The notes: generated from the letters alone by a model not told the origin. DNA of 5,182 nucleotides from Thermodesulfobacteriota bacterium (GCA_025454125.1 JALOPA010000220.1:1-5182), one strand, 5' to 3'. Positions 1 through 5,182 are shown, counted from the stretch's first letter. Program-made: numbers and translations.

Positions 1-531
1 CTTGGAGCTTGACTTCTCGGGCTTCTCCGCCTTCTTTTCCCTGTTGCGCTTCTGAGCAAGCTCCAGTTCGACGGAGCTGTCCTTCTTGAGGGAATGAAAC
101 GCCTCCGAACCCGGCTTGATTCCCAGGTTCTTCGCCATCACCCCCCATCCCCTGTCCTTGTTCACGTCGTATTCCTTGACCACCGCGGAAAGGGGCTTTT
201 TCAGGGTTGCGGCAAGCCACACGCTGACAAACACGTCACCAAACGGCAACCTCATCTTGTAGACCAGGTCTTCAATCTGAACCTTGGGCAAGGCGTAGGA
301 GATGCTCAACTCCGAGACATAGGCGTCCACGTACACTCCGGCTTCGGCATTCAGGTTCGACAGGACGAGATCCAGGTCTTTGTCTCCGGTGTTCGGTGTG
401 TACTTGGGGGCCGGTTTGGCGGCGGGCGGCGCCGGCGCTGTTGATTTGGATCCGGTCTTGGGACTGGCAGCCAGGGCACAAGTGGCGGACATAAAGACCG
501 CAAGGACGATGCATCCGAGAATCTTCTTCAT
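1..531 (-). CDS. Secreted conserved hypothetical protein, C-terminus cut off by window edge
   Basis: The frame is open from ATG at 531 to base 1, giving 177 residues with no stop, so the 3' end lies outside the window. The start is preceded by AAGGGG about six bases upstream and by a good promoter. Residues 1-21 form a signal peptide: MKK, a hydrophobic core, then ALA for signal peptidase I; the mature protein should be periplasmic or exported. Residues 23-48 are a low-complexity Ala/Pro/Lys linker. Residues 50-150 form the only folded-looking part, with a helical stretch and a motif around 128-149 (GWG, then AKxLGIKPGS, then FHxLK). From memory this motif occurs in uncharacterised exported proteins of Geobacter-like bacteria, but I know no function. 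From about 158 the chain is a Lys/Glu-rich charged tail. It could be an envelope-stress or scaffold protein; function is unknown. Confidence 0.8.
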   Translation of the reverse strand, partial: MKKILGCIVLAVFMSATCALAASPKTGSKSTAPAPPAAKPAPKYTPNTGDKDLDLVLSNLNAEAGVYVDAYVSELSISYALPKVQIEDLVYKMRLPFGDVFVSVWLAATLKKPLSAVVKEYDVNKDRGWGVMAKNLGIKPGSEAFHSLKKDSSVELELAQKRNREKKAEKPEKSSSK

Positions 532-572
532 TCTATCCCCTTTCCGTGGCGCTGACGACTGAAGCCGGGCCG

Positions 573-600
573 ATCATACTTCTCAGTCGAGAAAAGTCAA
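573..600 (-). promoter_or_regulatory. Predicted sigma70-type promoter of the secreted protein gene
   Basis: On the minus strand TTGACT (595-600) is followed by a 16-base spacer and TATGAT (573-578). Both hexamers match the housekeeping consensus at five of six positions. Transcription would start near 565, leaving a leader of about 35 bases before the ATG at 531. Confidence 0.55.
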
Positions 601-702
601 CCTTTCGACAGCGCCTGGTACACGCTCAAGCCATCACCGGGAGCTGCAAAAGCCCTGGTCGCTGGTTGCTCAAAAACGCTCAGAACCAAGATGCGCAAAG
701 CA

Positions 703-781
703 ATGACGAGGGACGAGCAAGACGTTACGAGAGCAAAACGCCAACGGGTCACTCGTGACTCGTCACATGTCCTTTTCTCGT
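703..781. repeat. Cluster of ACGAG / CTCGT pentamers in the 532-782 gene-free region
   Basis: ACGAG occurs at 706-710, 713-717 and 727-731, then its reverse complement CTCGT at 752-756, 759-763 and 777-781. The core 748-766 alternates GTCAC, TC, GTGAC, TC, GTCAC, so it has both direct heptad periodicity and small inverted repeats. The two halves could pair imperfectly. It lies directly downstream of the protease stop codon and may be a degenerate dispersed repeat or serve as a transcription end. No T-tract marks a classical terminator. The remainder of 532-782 holds only the promoter of the leftward gene; I see no coding potential there. Confidence 0.4.
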
Positions 782-782
782 G

Positions 783-2237
783 TTACCTTCCCTTCTCAAT
801 GACTTTGAGCAGCGTGTTCGCCGGCAGGGTTTCGCTGAGTTCCATGCCGTTGAGCAAAGCCATGTCCTTGAGATCCTCCTTGGGGACGCCCATGGACCGG
901 AGGTGACTCTCCAGCGCACCCGCGGCCTTGGCAGTGCGGAGCCGAATCCGGTCCGGCTTGACATTGAGCTTCTTCGGGTCTGAGAGCTCCTTGAACCCTC
1001 TCATGGTTCTCTCAAAAGTGCTCAAGTGCTTGTCAAAGGCAGACGGTTTGGCGAGCCCGTGAAAATGGAAAAGGGTTTTCTCCCTCTGGATGAAATAGGA
1101 CACCACCCGAATGGTCCCGCTCTGCCCGCGCAGGTCGCTCACCACACGCTGAGCGGGAAGCCCGTTCACCAGGATCGAATCCGAAGCCAGCACAGAAGCG
1201 CGATTCGCCTGGACGAACTTCGCCGCCGCATCTTTAGGTGACGCGGCCGTGGCCACGGAGAAAAGGATCCCTCCGTCCTTGTTTTCGCTCGTGATCTGGA
1301 CCTGGGAGGTGGTGTTGTTCACCTTCCAGTCGGCCGGGACAGGAAACTGAAACTTCATGTCAGGGTGATAGAAGTTTCCCTCGTCCACATACCCCTGCCT
1401 GGGATCGTCCCCGTAAACCAATCCGTCGATGTGCCTCAGGTAATTCTCCCGGTTCACCTTGGGATCTCGGATCCCCAGCTTTTGTTGCCACTCCCTGCCT
1501 TCCTTGCGCACAGCCGCCACACGGTCCTCAGGGCTGGGGTGAGTGGAAAACCATCCGGGCAACCCGCTTCGGTCAGAGCCCGGATTCATGCGCTCCAGGG
1601 TTTCGAAGAACGAGGCCAGTTCCTTGCCGTCGTAGCCTGCCTTGCTTGCGTACTCCACGCCCAGATCGTCGGCCTGTCTTTCGTTCTCCCTGCTGAAGCT
1701 GAGAAAGAGCATCCCTACGCCCAGTTGGGCCACTCCGGAAACCAAATCCCCCAGAAACAATCCGCCGACTGCTATTCCAACCTGGGCCAGCTGCGCACGG
1801 CTGTACTGCTGGGCAGAGTGGCGGGCTGTGATGTGCCCGAGCTCATGGCCCATCACTCCTGCCATCTCGGCTTCATTGTTGAGATAGGCCAGAATGCCTC
1901 TCGTGAAGTAAACGTAGCCTCCGGGAACGGCAAAAGCGTTCACCGCGGAAGCATCGACGATCTCGAACCTGTAAGGCAGGTTGGGGCGGTGAGAAACCTT
2001 GGCCAACCGCTGACACATGTCATTGAGATAGGCATTGAGCTTCTGGTCCTCATAGACGCCGTACTCCTTTCGGACCTCCGCATCCGTCTGCTTTCCGAGC
2101 TTGATTTCGTCGGATTCGCTGAGGAGCATGAGTTCCGGTCCTCCGCTCACCGGATTCGTGGCACAAGAAGCGCACAACAGGAAAAGGATCAAACCCGCTC
2201 CCGACACCATCCCTCTGAAGCCTTTATTTTTCATCAT
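783..2237 (-). CDS. M48 family zinc metalloprotease, putative periplasmic lipoprotein (BepA/LoiP-like)
   Basis: This 484-residue protein is a membrane-associated zinc peptidase of family M48, likely involved in envelope protein quality control. Residues 1-24 form a signal peptide ending before Cys25 (context CASC-AT), a plausible but non-ideal lipobox because Leu is missing at -3. The segment starting NPVSGG and then LLSESDEIKLG is typical of M48 lipoproteins. The active site is HELGH at 131-135 (two His ligands and the catalytic Glu); the third zinc ligand is Glu186 in the ERQAD motif, and STHPSPEDR (231-239) is the conserved downstream block. Unlike E. coli BepA there are no evident TPR repeats. 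Instead residues about 285-395 look like a beta-rich domain and about 410-484 a small conserved tail. Three adjacent starts exist (GTG 2240, ATG 2237, ATG 2234); ATG 2237 has the best distance (7 bases) from AGGAGG. The gene appears monocistronic. The family is certain, the exact substrate is not known. Confidence 0.93.
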   Translation of the reverse strand: MMKNKGFRGMVSGAGLILFLLCASCATNPVSGGPELMLLSESDEIKLGKQTDAEVRKEYGVYEDQKLNAYLNDMCQRLAKVSHRPNLPYRFEIVDASAVNAFAVPGGYVYFTRGILAYLNNEAEMAGVMGHELGHITARHSAQQYSRAQLAQVGIAVGGLFLGDLVSGVAQLGVGMLFLSFSRENERQADDLGVEYASKAGYDGKELASFFETLERMNPGSDRSGLPGWFSTHPSPEDRVAAVRKEGREWQQKLGIRDPKVNRENYLRHIDGLVYGDDPRQGYVDEGNFYHPDMKFQFPVPADWKVNNTTSQVQITSENKDGGILFSVATAASPKDAAAKFVQANRASVLASDSILVNGLPAQRVVSDLRGQSGTIRVVSYFIQREKTLFHFHGLAKPSAFDKHLSTFERTMRGFKELSDPKKLNVKPDRIRLRTAKAAGALESHLRSMGVPKEDLKDMALLNGMELSETLPANTLLKVIEKGR

Positions 2238-2244
2238 CACTCCC

Positions 2245-2250
2245 CCTCCT
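2245..2250 (-). promoter_or_regulatory. Ribosome-binding site deciding the protease start
   Basis: AGGAGG on the minus strand lies 4 bases before GTG 2240, 7 bases before ATG 2237 and 10 bases before ATG 2234. The spacing favours ATG 2237, though GTG 2240 would change the protein by one residue only. Confidence 0.6.
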
Positions 2251-2284
2251 CTCTCAGCCGCAGCCGAGCCAGAAAGTTCAATTC

Positions 2285-2313
2285 ATACTAGGGCAGCAGA
2301 TGCCGCAAGTCAA
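2285..2313 (-). promoter_or_regulatory. Predicted sigma70-type promoter of the M48 protease gene
   Basis: On the minus strand TTGACT (2308-2313) is followed by an optimal 17-base spacer and TAGTAT (2285-2290). The start of transcription would be near 2277, giving a leader of about 40 bases. No extra operator is evident, but the palindromic element at 2340-2402 lies just upstream. Confidence 0.55.
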
Positions 2314-2339
2314 CTCTCCCGGTCTCCGGTTGCGTACCG

Positions 2340-2402
2340 GTTTAGCTCTTTGAAATGGATGCCTCAGGCGCATTTTTCTGCGTTTATTTCAAAGAGCTAA
2401 AC
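2340..2402. repeat. Palindromic MITE-like element, short copy
   Basis: Perfect 17-base inverted arms (2340-2356, GTTTAGCTCTTTGAAAT, and its complement at 2386-2402) flank a 29-base loop. The element shares long blocks with the reverse complement of 4559-4674: 25 of 29 bases over the left end (2341-2369) and 22 of 25 over the right end (2374-2398). It looks like an internally shortened copy of that element. It sits between the divergent promoters of the protease and DUF488 genes and contains no coding capacity, so it is a non-autonomous dispersed repeat; the mobilising enzyme is not visible here. Confidence 0.75.
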
Positions 2403-2439
2403 GGTTATCCGGTCGCCTCCTCCTGGTCAGGTTTTTGTC

Positions 2440-2468
2440 TTGATTGGGCCGAAGCTTTTCCCTAATAT
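2440..2468 (+). promoter_or_regulatory. Predicted sigma70-type promoter of the DUF488 gene
   Basis: TTGATT (2440-2445), a 17-base spacer and TAATAT (2463-2468) make a near-consensus promoter. Its -35 box contains the TTG that could otherwise be read as an upstream start of the DUF488 frame, which argues that translation begins later, at GTG 2512. Transcription would start near 2475. Confidence 0.55.
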
Positions 2469-2498
2469 GCTAGGCTTACAGCAACGCGCAACCTATTT

Positions 2499-2506
2499 GG
2501 AGGAGG
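2499..2506 (+). promoter_or_regulatory. Strong ribosome-binding site fixing the DUF488 start
   Basis: GGAGGAGG ends five bases before GTG 2512. No comparable site precedes TTG 2440 or ATG 2467, so this site sets the start codon. Confidence 0.7.
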
Positions 2507-2511
2507 ACGCC

Positions 2512-2919
2512 GTGGCGATTAGGATCGTTAGGCTTGGCAGCCCCAGAGCACCCAACGAGGGACTTCGCGTCGGCACGGTCCGACGGCCGCCCAGAGGGGT
2601 GCGCAAGGAGGACTTTGCGTCCAAGGATTTTTTTGACCTCTGGTTTCCTAACCTGTCTCCCAGCGCCGAATTGGTGAAGGAGGCGCAGTCTGCTGACAAC
2701 GAGCGCTCATGGTCGGCCTTCAGGAAGAAATTTCGTGCCGAAATGAGCCGCCCCGAACCCGGCAGGGAGTTGGACCTGCTTGCGGCTCTCTCTCACCAAA
2801 CCAATCTGTCCATCGGGTGTTACTGCGAAAGGGAAGAAAACTGCCATCGTTCGGTTCTTCGCGAGCTTCTGGTGGAACGTGGCGCCGACGTGATACCGGG
2901 GTCAGGTCTCAATATTTGA
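2512..2919 (+). CDS. DUF488 family protein
   Basis: This 135-residue protein belongs to the small DUF488 family, whose biochemical role is not established. Typical family blocks are visible: VRLGSPRAPNEGLRVGTVRR at 6-25, a Trp/Phe-rich WFPNLSPS at 44-51, LAALSHQTN at 90-98, and the C-terminal signature Cys103-Tyr-Cys105 with Cys111-His112-Arg113. The Cys/His cluster suggests a metal site or a nucleotide/sulfur chemistry pocket; that is inference. The start is GTG 2512, because a strong ribosome-binding site precedes it and the upstream extension overlaps a promoter and adds residues not typical of the family. The stop codon and last seven residues (PGSGLNI) are encoded mainly by a REP-like palindrome, so the original C-terminus was probably altered after insertion; the conserved core is intact. 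The next gene follows 56 bases downstream on the same strand and might be reached by read-through. Confidence 0.88.
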   Translation: MAIRIVRLGSPRAPNEGLRVGTVRRPPRGVRKEDFASKDFFDLWFPNLSPSAELVKEAQSADNERSWSAFRKKFRAEMSRPEPGRELDLLAALSHQTNLSIGCYCEREENCHRSVLRELLVERGADVIPGSGLNI

Positions 2920-2962
2920 CATGTAATGCGTTTATTCTGTCAAATGTGGAGACCTGACCCCG
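2897..2962. repeat. REP-like palindrome overlapping the end of the DUF488 gene
   Basis: Two 25-base arms (2897-2921 and 2938-2962) match at 23 positions and enclose a 16-base loop. The outer part is CGGGGTCAGGTCTC and its exact complement; the inner part is ATTTGACA and TGTCAAAT. From memory, GGGGTCAGGTCTC plus TTTGACA palindromes are abundant in deltaproteobacterial and metagenomic sequences, often near Y1 (REP-associated tyrosine) transposase genes; no such transposase is in this window. The hairpin contains the TGA stop of the DUF488 gene (2917-2919) and ends two bases before the AAGGAGG site of the crotonase gene. It could also act as a transcription attenuator or mRNA stabiliser. Confidence 0.8.
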
Positions 2963-2975
2963 ACAAGGAGGGATT

Positions 2976-3692
2976 ATGTCCATCGTACTTTGGGAAAAGA
3001 AAGACACGGTCGCTGTTCTCACCATGAACAACAGGGAGAACCGGATGAACCTGGACTACGCCAATGCCATGATCCGGGCCCTCGATGAGATCCTGGAGGA
3101 CAAGGGGATTTTCGCCGTGGTGATCGCCTCCAGCGACGAAAAGAACTGGAGCCAGGGCATTGACCTCCAGTGGCTCATGGAGCGAAAGGCGGCCGAGGAT
3201 CTCGAGGCCATACGCGCTTTCCTGTACCGCATGAACGACCTCTTCAAAAAACTGCTTCTCTATCCCATGCCGGTGATCGCCGCCATCAACGGCCACGCCT
3301 TTGGAAACGGGGCGCTTCTCTCCTGCACCTGCGATTTCCGTTTCATGAGATCGGACAAAGGGTTCTTCTGCTTTCCAGAGGTGGACGTGAGCATCCCCTT
3401 TCTTCCCGGCATGATCGCCTTTGCGAGAAAAGCGATTCCTGAATACAAATATCAGGAGATGGTCTACACGGGCAGACGCCTCACCGCTTCCGAACTCGAA
3501 GAGCACCACGTGATCCGGAAGGCCTGCAAGGATCAGGATGAACTCATGAAGGAATCCCTGGACTTTGCCAGGACCTTCGACAAGAAACGCGGCATTTTCG
3601 GGGAGCTGAAAAAGCGACTGTACAAGTCCGTCATCCAGGCCCTGGACAACGAAGACCCGGAATTCATAAAACCGCTTTTCATCGTGGTCTAG
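2976..3692 (+). CDS. Enoyl-CoA hydratase/isomerase (crotonase) family protein, probably isomerase-like
   Basis: This 238-residue cytoplasmic protein has the crotonase fold, which binds acyl-CoA thioesters and stabilises an enolate in an oxyanion hole. The two oxyanion-hole segments are WSQGIDL (58-64) and NGHAFGNGALLSCTCD (105-120). The position that carries the first catalytic Glu in true hydratases (after GGG) is Leu here, while the second acidic residue is kept as Glu135 in FPEVDVSIP. A single Glu in that place is the arrangement of delta3,delta2-enoyl-CoA isomerases, and the FMR...PEVDVSIP block recalls plant-type isomerases, so isomerase is more likely than hydratase; the substrate is unknown. 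ATG 2976 is preceded by AAGGAGGG. Its length is slightly below the usual 255-265, the shortfall lying in the C-terminal helices. A REP palindrome separates it from the DUF488 gene, and its last 14 bases overlap the oppositely oriented amidohydrolase gene. Confidence 0.9.
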   Translation: MSIVLWEKKDTVAVLTMNNRENRMNLDYANAMIRALDEILEDKGIFAVVIASSDEKNWSQGIDLQWLMERKAAEDLEAIRAFLYRMNDLFKKLLLYPMPVIAAINGHAFGNGALLSCTCDFRFMRSDKGFFCFPEVDVSIPFLPGMIAFARKAIPEYKYQEMVYTGRRLTASELEEHHVIRKACKDQDELMKESLDFARTFDKKRGIFGELKKRLYKSVIQALDNEDPEFIKPLFIVV

Positions 3693-4497
3693 AATCCGGA
3701 GGCTGTGACAAGCCCAGCAATTCGGCTGCGTTCCGGCCTGCGATCTTTTCCTTTTCCTCGATTTTCAGATAGGGCAGGTCCATCAGAAAACGGAGCTCTT
3801 CGGCCTGATCTGTCCAGGGGCTGTCAGACCCAAAAAGAATTCTTTCCGCCGGGTGCCTTTTCACAAACCTCTCAAGAAGGCCTCGAGGCATGACCCTCAA
3901 CACAAAAGAGGTGTCCATGAACACATCCCTTCCCAGCAGGTATCTCTCCGTTTCATGGAAGACCGCCTCTCCTCCCATGTGAGCGACCACCATGCAAAGC
4001 GACGGGAAATCTTTGTGAACCTTTGCAAGCCTCTCGGGGGTTGAATGGATAGGGTCCGGCAGACCCCGATCCAGCCCTGCGTGAAAGAGAACGATCATCC
4101 CTGCACTCTGAGCCGCTTCGTAAAAGGGATAGATCCTTTTTTCGTCCACGAAAAATCCCTGGTAATCCGGGTGGACTTTGAAGCCCTTGAATCCTCTTTT
4201 CTTGAGATCCTGCATCTCCTCCCTCACAGCCGGGCGACCGGGGTGCATGGTCGCAAAAGGCAGGATCCGCGGGGTCCGGATGCTTTCGAGCCACTGATGG
4301 ATTGATTCGACCATCTCCGGCTTTGTGGCAACGCTGCAAACCACGGAAAGGTCTATGCCTGCCTTGTCCATGGACAGAGCAAGCCCCTGCCGAGTGCCGT
4401 CGCTGAAACAGGAGACCCCTGCCCGGCTTTGCACGGCCGCCAGGGTCTTTGATGCTGAGGGTTCGGGATAAATATGGGTGTGGAAGTCGATGATCAA
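3679..4497 (-). CDS. Amidohydrolase-2 family metal-dependent hydrolase (TIM barrel)
   Basis: This 272-residue cytoplasmic protein belongs to the amidohydrolase superfamily, ACMSD/amidohydrolase-2 branch, whose members hydrolyse or decarboxylate small organic acids using a divalent metal. Expected metal-site residues appear in order: His6 and His8 in DFHTH, Lys107/His109 in FKVHP, His139 in LFHAG, His173 in VAHMGG, and Asp225 in LFGSDSPW. The length is normal for the family. The start is TTG 4497: the upstream frame is open for about 20 codons but has no ATG, GTG or TTG, and MIIDFHTHIYPE is the typical N-terminus. No strong ribosome-binding site precedes it, so expression may be low. A TATCAT at 4545-4550 (minus) could be a -10 box, but I see no convincing -35. 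The substrate cannot be told from sequence; the convergent crotonase gene gives only a weak hint of a shared catabolic setting. Confidence 0.9.
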   Translation of the reverse strand: MIIDFHTHIYPEPSASKTLAAVQSRAGVSCFSDGTRQGLALSMDKAGIDLSVVCSVATKPEMVESIHQWLESIRTPRILPFATMHPGRPAVREEMQDLKKRGFKGFKVHPDYQGFFVDEKRIYPFYEAAQSAGMIVLFHAGLDRGLPDPIHSTPERLAKVHKDFPSLCMVVAHMGGEAVFHETERYLLGRDVFMDTSFVLRVMPRGLLERFVKRHPAERILFGSDSPWTDQAEELRFLMDLPYLKIEEKEKIAGRNAAELLGLSQPPDSRPR

Positions 4498-4558
4498 AGG
4501 GCGACCCGGCTCAGAGTGAACAGCTCGGTCCTCTGGCAGGAAAAATGATACAGGCTAA

Positions 4559-4674
4559 CAGTTCTGCTCTTTGAAATAAAACCGGAAAAAGGCCATGGAG
4601 GTGTGGCGTCTTCGTTGTTCTGTTTTTAGAGGGACCCCCATGGCCTCAGCCATCCATTTGAAAGTGCTAAACTG
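4559..4674. repeat. Palindromic MITE-like element, long copy
   Basis: Terminal inverted repeats of 19 bases (4559-4577 and 4656-4674) match at 15 positions. Inside them a second inverted repeat, AGGCCATGGAGGT at 4590-4602 against 4634-4646, matches at 12 of 13. Read on the minus strand, the left end and the right end are clearly homologous to the element at 2340-2402, which lacks roughly 50 bases of the middle. There is no open reading frame of note inside. It occupies most of the gap between the UspA gene and the amidohydrolase gene. Confidence 0.7.
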
Positions 4675-4680
4675 TCAGGA

Positions 4681-4716
4681 CACAGGGCAGGCCGTCTTCT
4701 CACGGCCTGCCCTGTG
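4681..4716 (-). terminator. Perfect 15-bp stem-loop downstream of the UspA gene
   Basis: CACAGGGCAGGCCGT (4681-4695) pairs exactly with 4702-4716 across a six-base loop. It begins 11 bases after the UspA stop codon, the place expected for an intrinsic terminator. On the minus strand it is followed by TCCTGACAG, not by a T-tract, so it may work as a 3'-end stabiliser or Rho-assisted stop rather than a canonical terminator. Confidence 0.6.
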
Positions 4717-4727
4717 CCATGGGTTCT

Positions 4728-5177
4728 TTATTTGTCTGGTTCAATGGGGATAACGACGACCGGCACCGGCGAGTTCTTCAAGACCTTCTCGGCCACACCG
4801 CCGAACCGGAAATGGGCCTTGGCCCCGTGGCTGGCCATGACCACCATGTCGATTCTTTCCTGCTTGATCAGCTTGAGGATTTCCTGGGCCGGGTCCCCTG
4901 AGGCCACGTGTTTGATGTAGAGCGGGCATCCCTGGAGATACTTCTCGCATATTTCATCCAGCCTTTTTTTGGCGGTCTTGCCCTCCCACTCCTGGATCTT
5001 GTCGAAATGGGACTTGTCGAAGTCCCCGTACCAGGGCGGGTGCTGGGCCAGCTCCTGAATGACATAGAGCACGTGAACCTCTGTCTGGAATTTCTGACTC
5101 AAAGAGGTCACGTAGTCCAGGGCTTTTTCCGCATTCGGAGAAAAGTCTGTGGGCCAAAGGATCTTCTTCACCTCCAT
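4728..5177 (-). CDS. Universal stress protein (UspA family), single domain
   Basis: This 149-residue cytoplasmic protein has the Usp alpha/beta Rossmann-like fold: KKILWPTDFSPNAEKAL (4-20) is the first strand and following helix with the conserved Asp11, VHVLYVI (34-40) the second strand, and MVVMASHG (111-118) through VAEKVLKNSPVPVVVIP the nucleotide-loop and C-terminal strand. Usp proteins act as dimers in stress survival and some bind ATP. The ATP motif G-x2-G-x9-G-(S/T) is degenerate: the first Gly is Ala115, the loop between Gly118 and Gly126 is seven residues instead of nine, and Ser/Thr is Gly127. ATP binding is therefore doubtful. ATG 5177 lies five bases from the window edge, so its ribosome-binding site and promoter cannot be seen and a slightly longer start cannot be excluded. 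A strong stem-loop follows the stop. Confidence 0.92.
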   Translation of the reverse strand: MEVKKILWPTDFSPNAEKALDYVTSLSQKFQTEVHVLYVIQELAQHPPWYGDFDKSHFDKIQEWEGKTAKKRLDEICEKYLQGCPLYIKHVASGDPAQEILKLIKQERIDMVVMASHGAKAHFRFGGVAEKVLKNSPVPVVVIPIEPDK

Positions 5178-5182
5178 GCTGA

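Noticed and set aside
94..444. 116-codon plus-strand open frame opposite the secreted protein
   Set aside because: It is antisense to a frame with a signal peptide, ribosome-binding site and promoter, and it ends in an Arg/Gly-rich stretch typical of a shadow frame.
703..781. Possible CRISPR or iteron array
   Set aside because: The units are only five bases with irregular spacing and mixed orientation; there are no conserved repeats of 20-40 bases with spacers and no replication or cas gene nearby.
1365..2291. 308-codon open frame on the plus strand opposite the protease
   Set aside because: It lies antisense to an M48 protease with all catalytic motifs, has no ribosome-binding site and encodes no recognisable domain; long antisense frames are common in GC-rich DNA.
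2340..2402. Simple intrinsic terminator for one of the flanking genes
   Set aside because: It lies upstream of both divergent genes, has a 29-base loop and no T-tract after a GC-rich stem, and has a related copy elsewhere; a repeat element explains it better.
2440..2511. N-terminal extension of the DUF488 protein from TTG 2440
   Set aside because: It overlaps a near-consensus promoter, lacks a ribosome-binding site, and adds 24 residues before the typical family start; GTG 2512 has GGAGGAGG at good spacing.
2897..2962. Insertion sequence with its own transposase
   Set aside because: Only a 66-bp palindrome is present; no transposase frame lies between or beside the arms.
2940..3509. 189-codon minus-strand open frame opposite the crotonase gene
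   Set aside because: The crotonase frame has clear family motifs; the antisense frame has none and starts inside it.

Overview
The window reads as ordinary chromosomal DNA from a GC-rich (roughly mid-to-upper 50s percent by eye) Gram-negative bacterium. I infer a deltaproteobacterium (Desulfobacterota, Syntrophobacter- or Desulfobacter-like). The reasons are the combination of an M48 lipoprotein protease, a short DUF488 protein, a crotonase-family enzyme, an amidohydrolase and a single-domain universal stress protein, plus several short palindromic repeats between genes. This placement rests on protein character and repeat style, not on a marker gene.

Layout. Positions 1-531 (minus) hold the N-terminal 177 codons of a secreted protein of unknown function that runs off the left edge; it has a good sigma70-type promoter at 573-600. 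Positions 532-782 carry no gene, only that promoter and a cluster of ACGAG/CTCGT pentamers. Positions 783-2237 (minus) encode a periplasmic, probably lipid-anchored, M48 metalloprotease with its own promoter at 2285-2313. Divergent from it, a DUF488 protein lies at 2512-2919 (plus) with a promoter at 2440-2468. Between these two promoters sits a palindromic element (2340-2402). A second, longer relative of that element lies at 4559-4674. The DUF488 gene ends inside a different, REP-like palindrome (2897-2962), which supplies its stop codon and abuts the ribosome-binding site of the next gene, a crotonase-superfamily enzyme (2976-3692, plus). That gene overlaps by 14 bp, tail to tail, with an amidohydrolase-2 family gene (3679-4497, minus, TTG start). 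A perfect 15-bp stem-loop (4681-4716) and a UspA-type protein (4728-5177, minus) complete the window.

The genes do not form an obvious pathway: apart from possible read-through from DUF488 into the crotonase gene, each looks like its own transcription unit. Envelope quality control (M48 protease) and stress response (UspA) are housekeeping roles; the crotonase and amidohydrolase suggest acyl-CoA or organic-acid catabolism without naming a substrate. I found no phage, CRISPR, toxin-antitoxin or defence system, and no strong candidate for a new system. The most interesting material is the non-coding repeats: a two-copy MITE-like palindrome family and a REP palindrome that has been absorbed into the end of a coding sequence.
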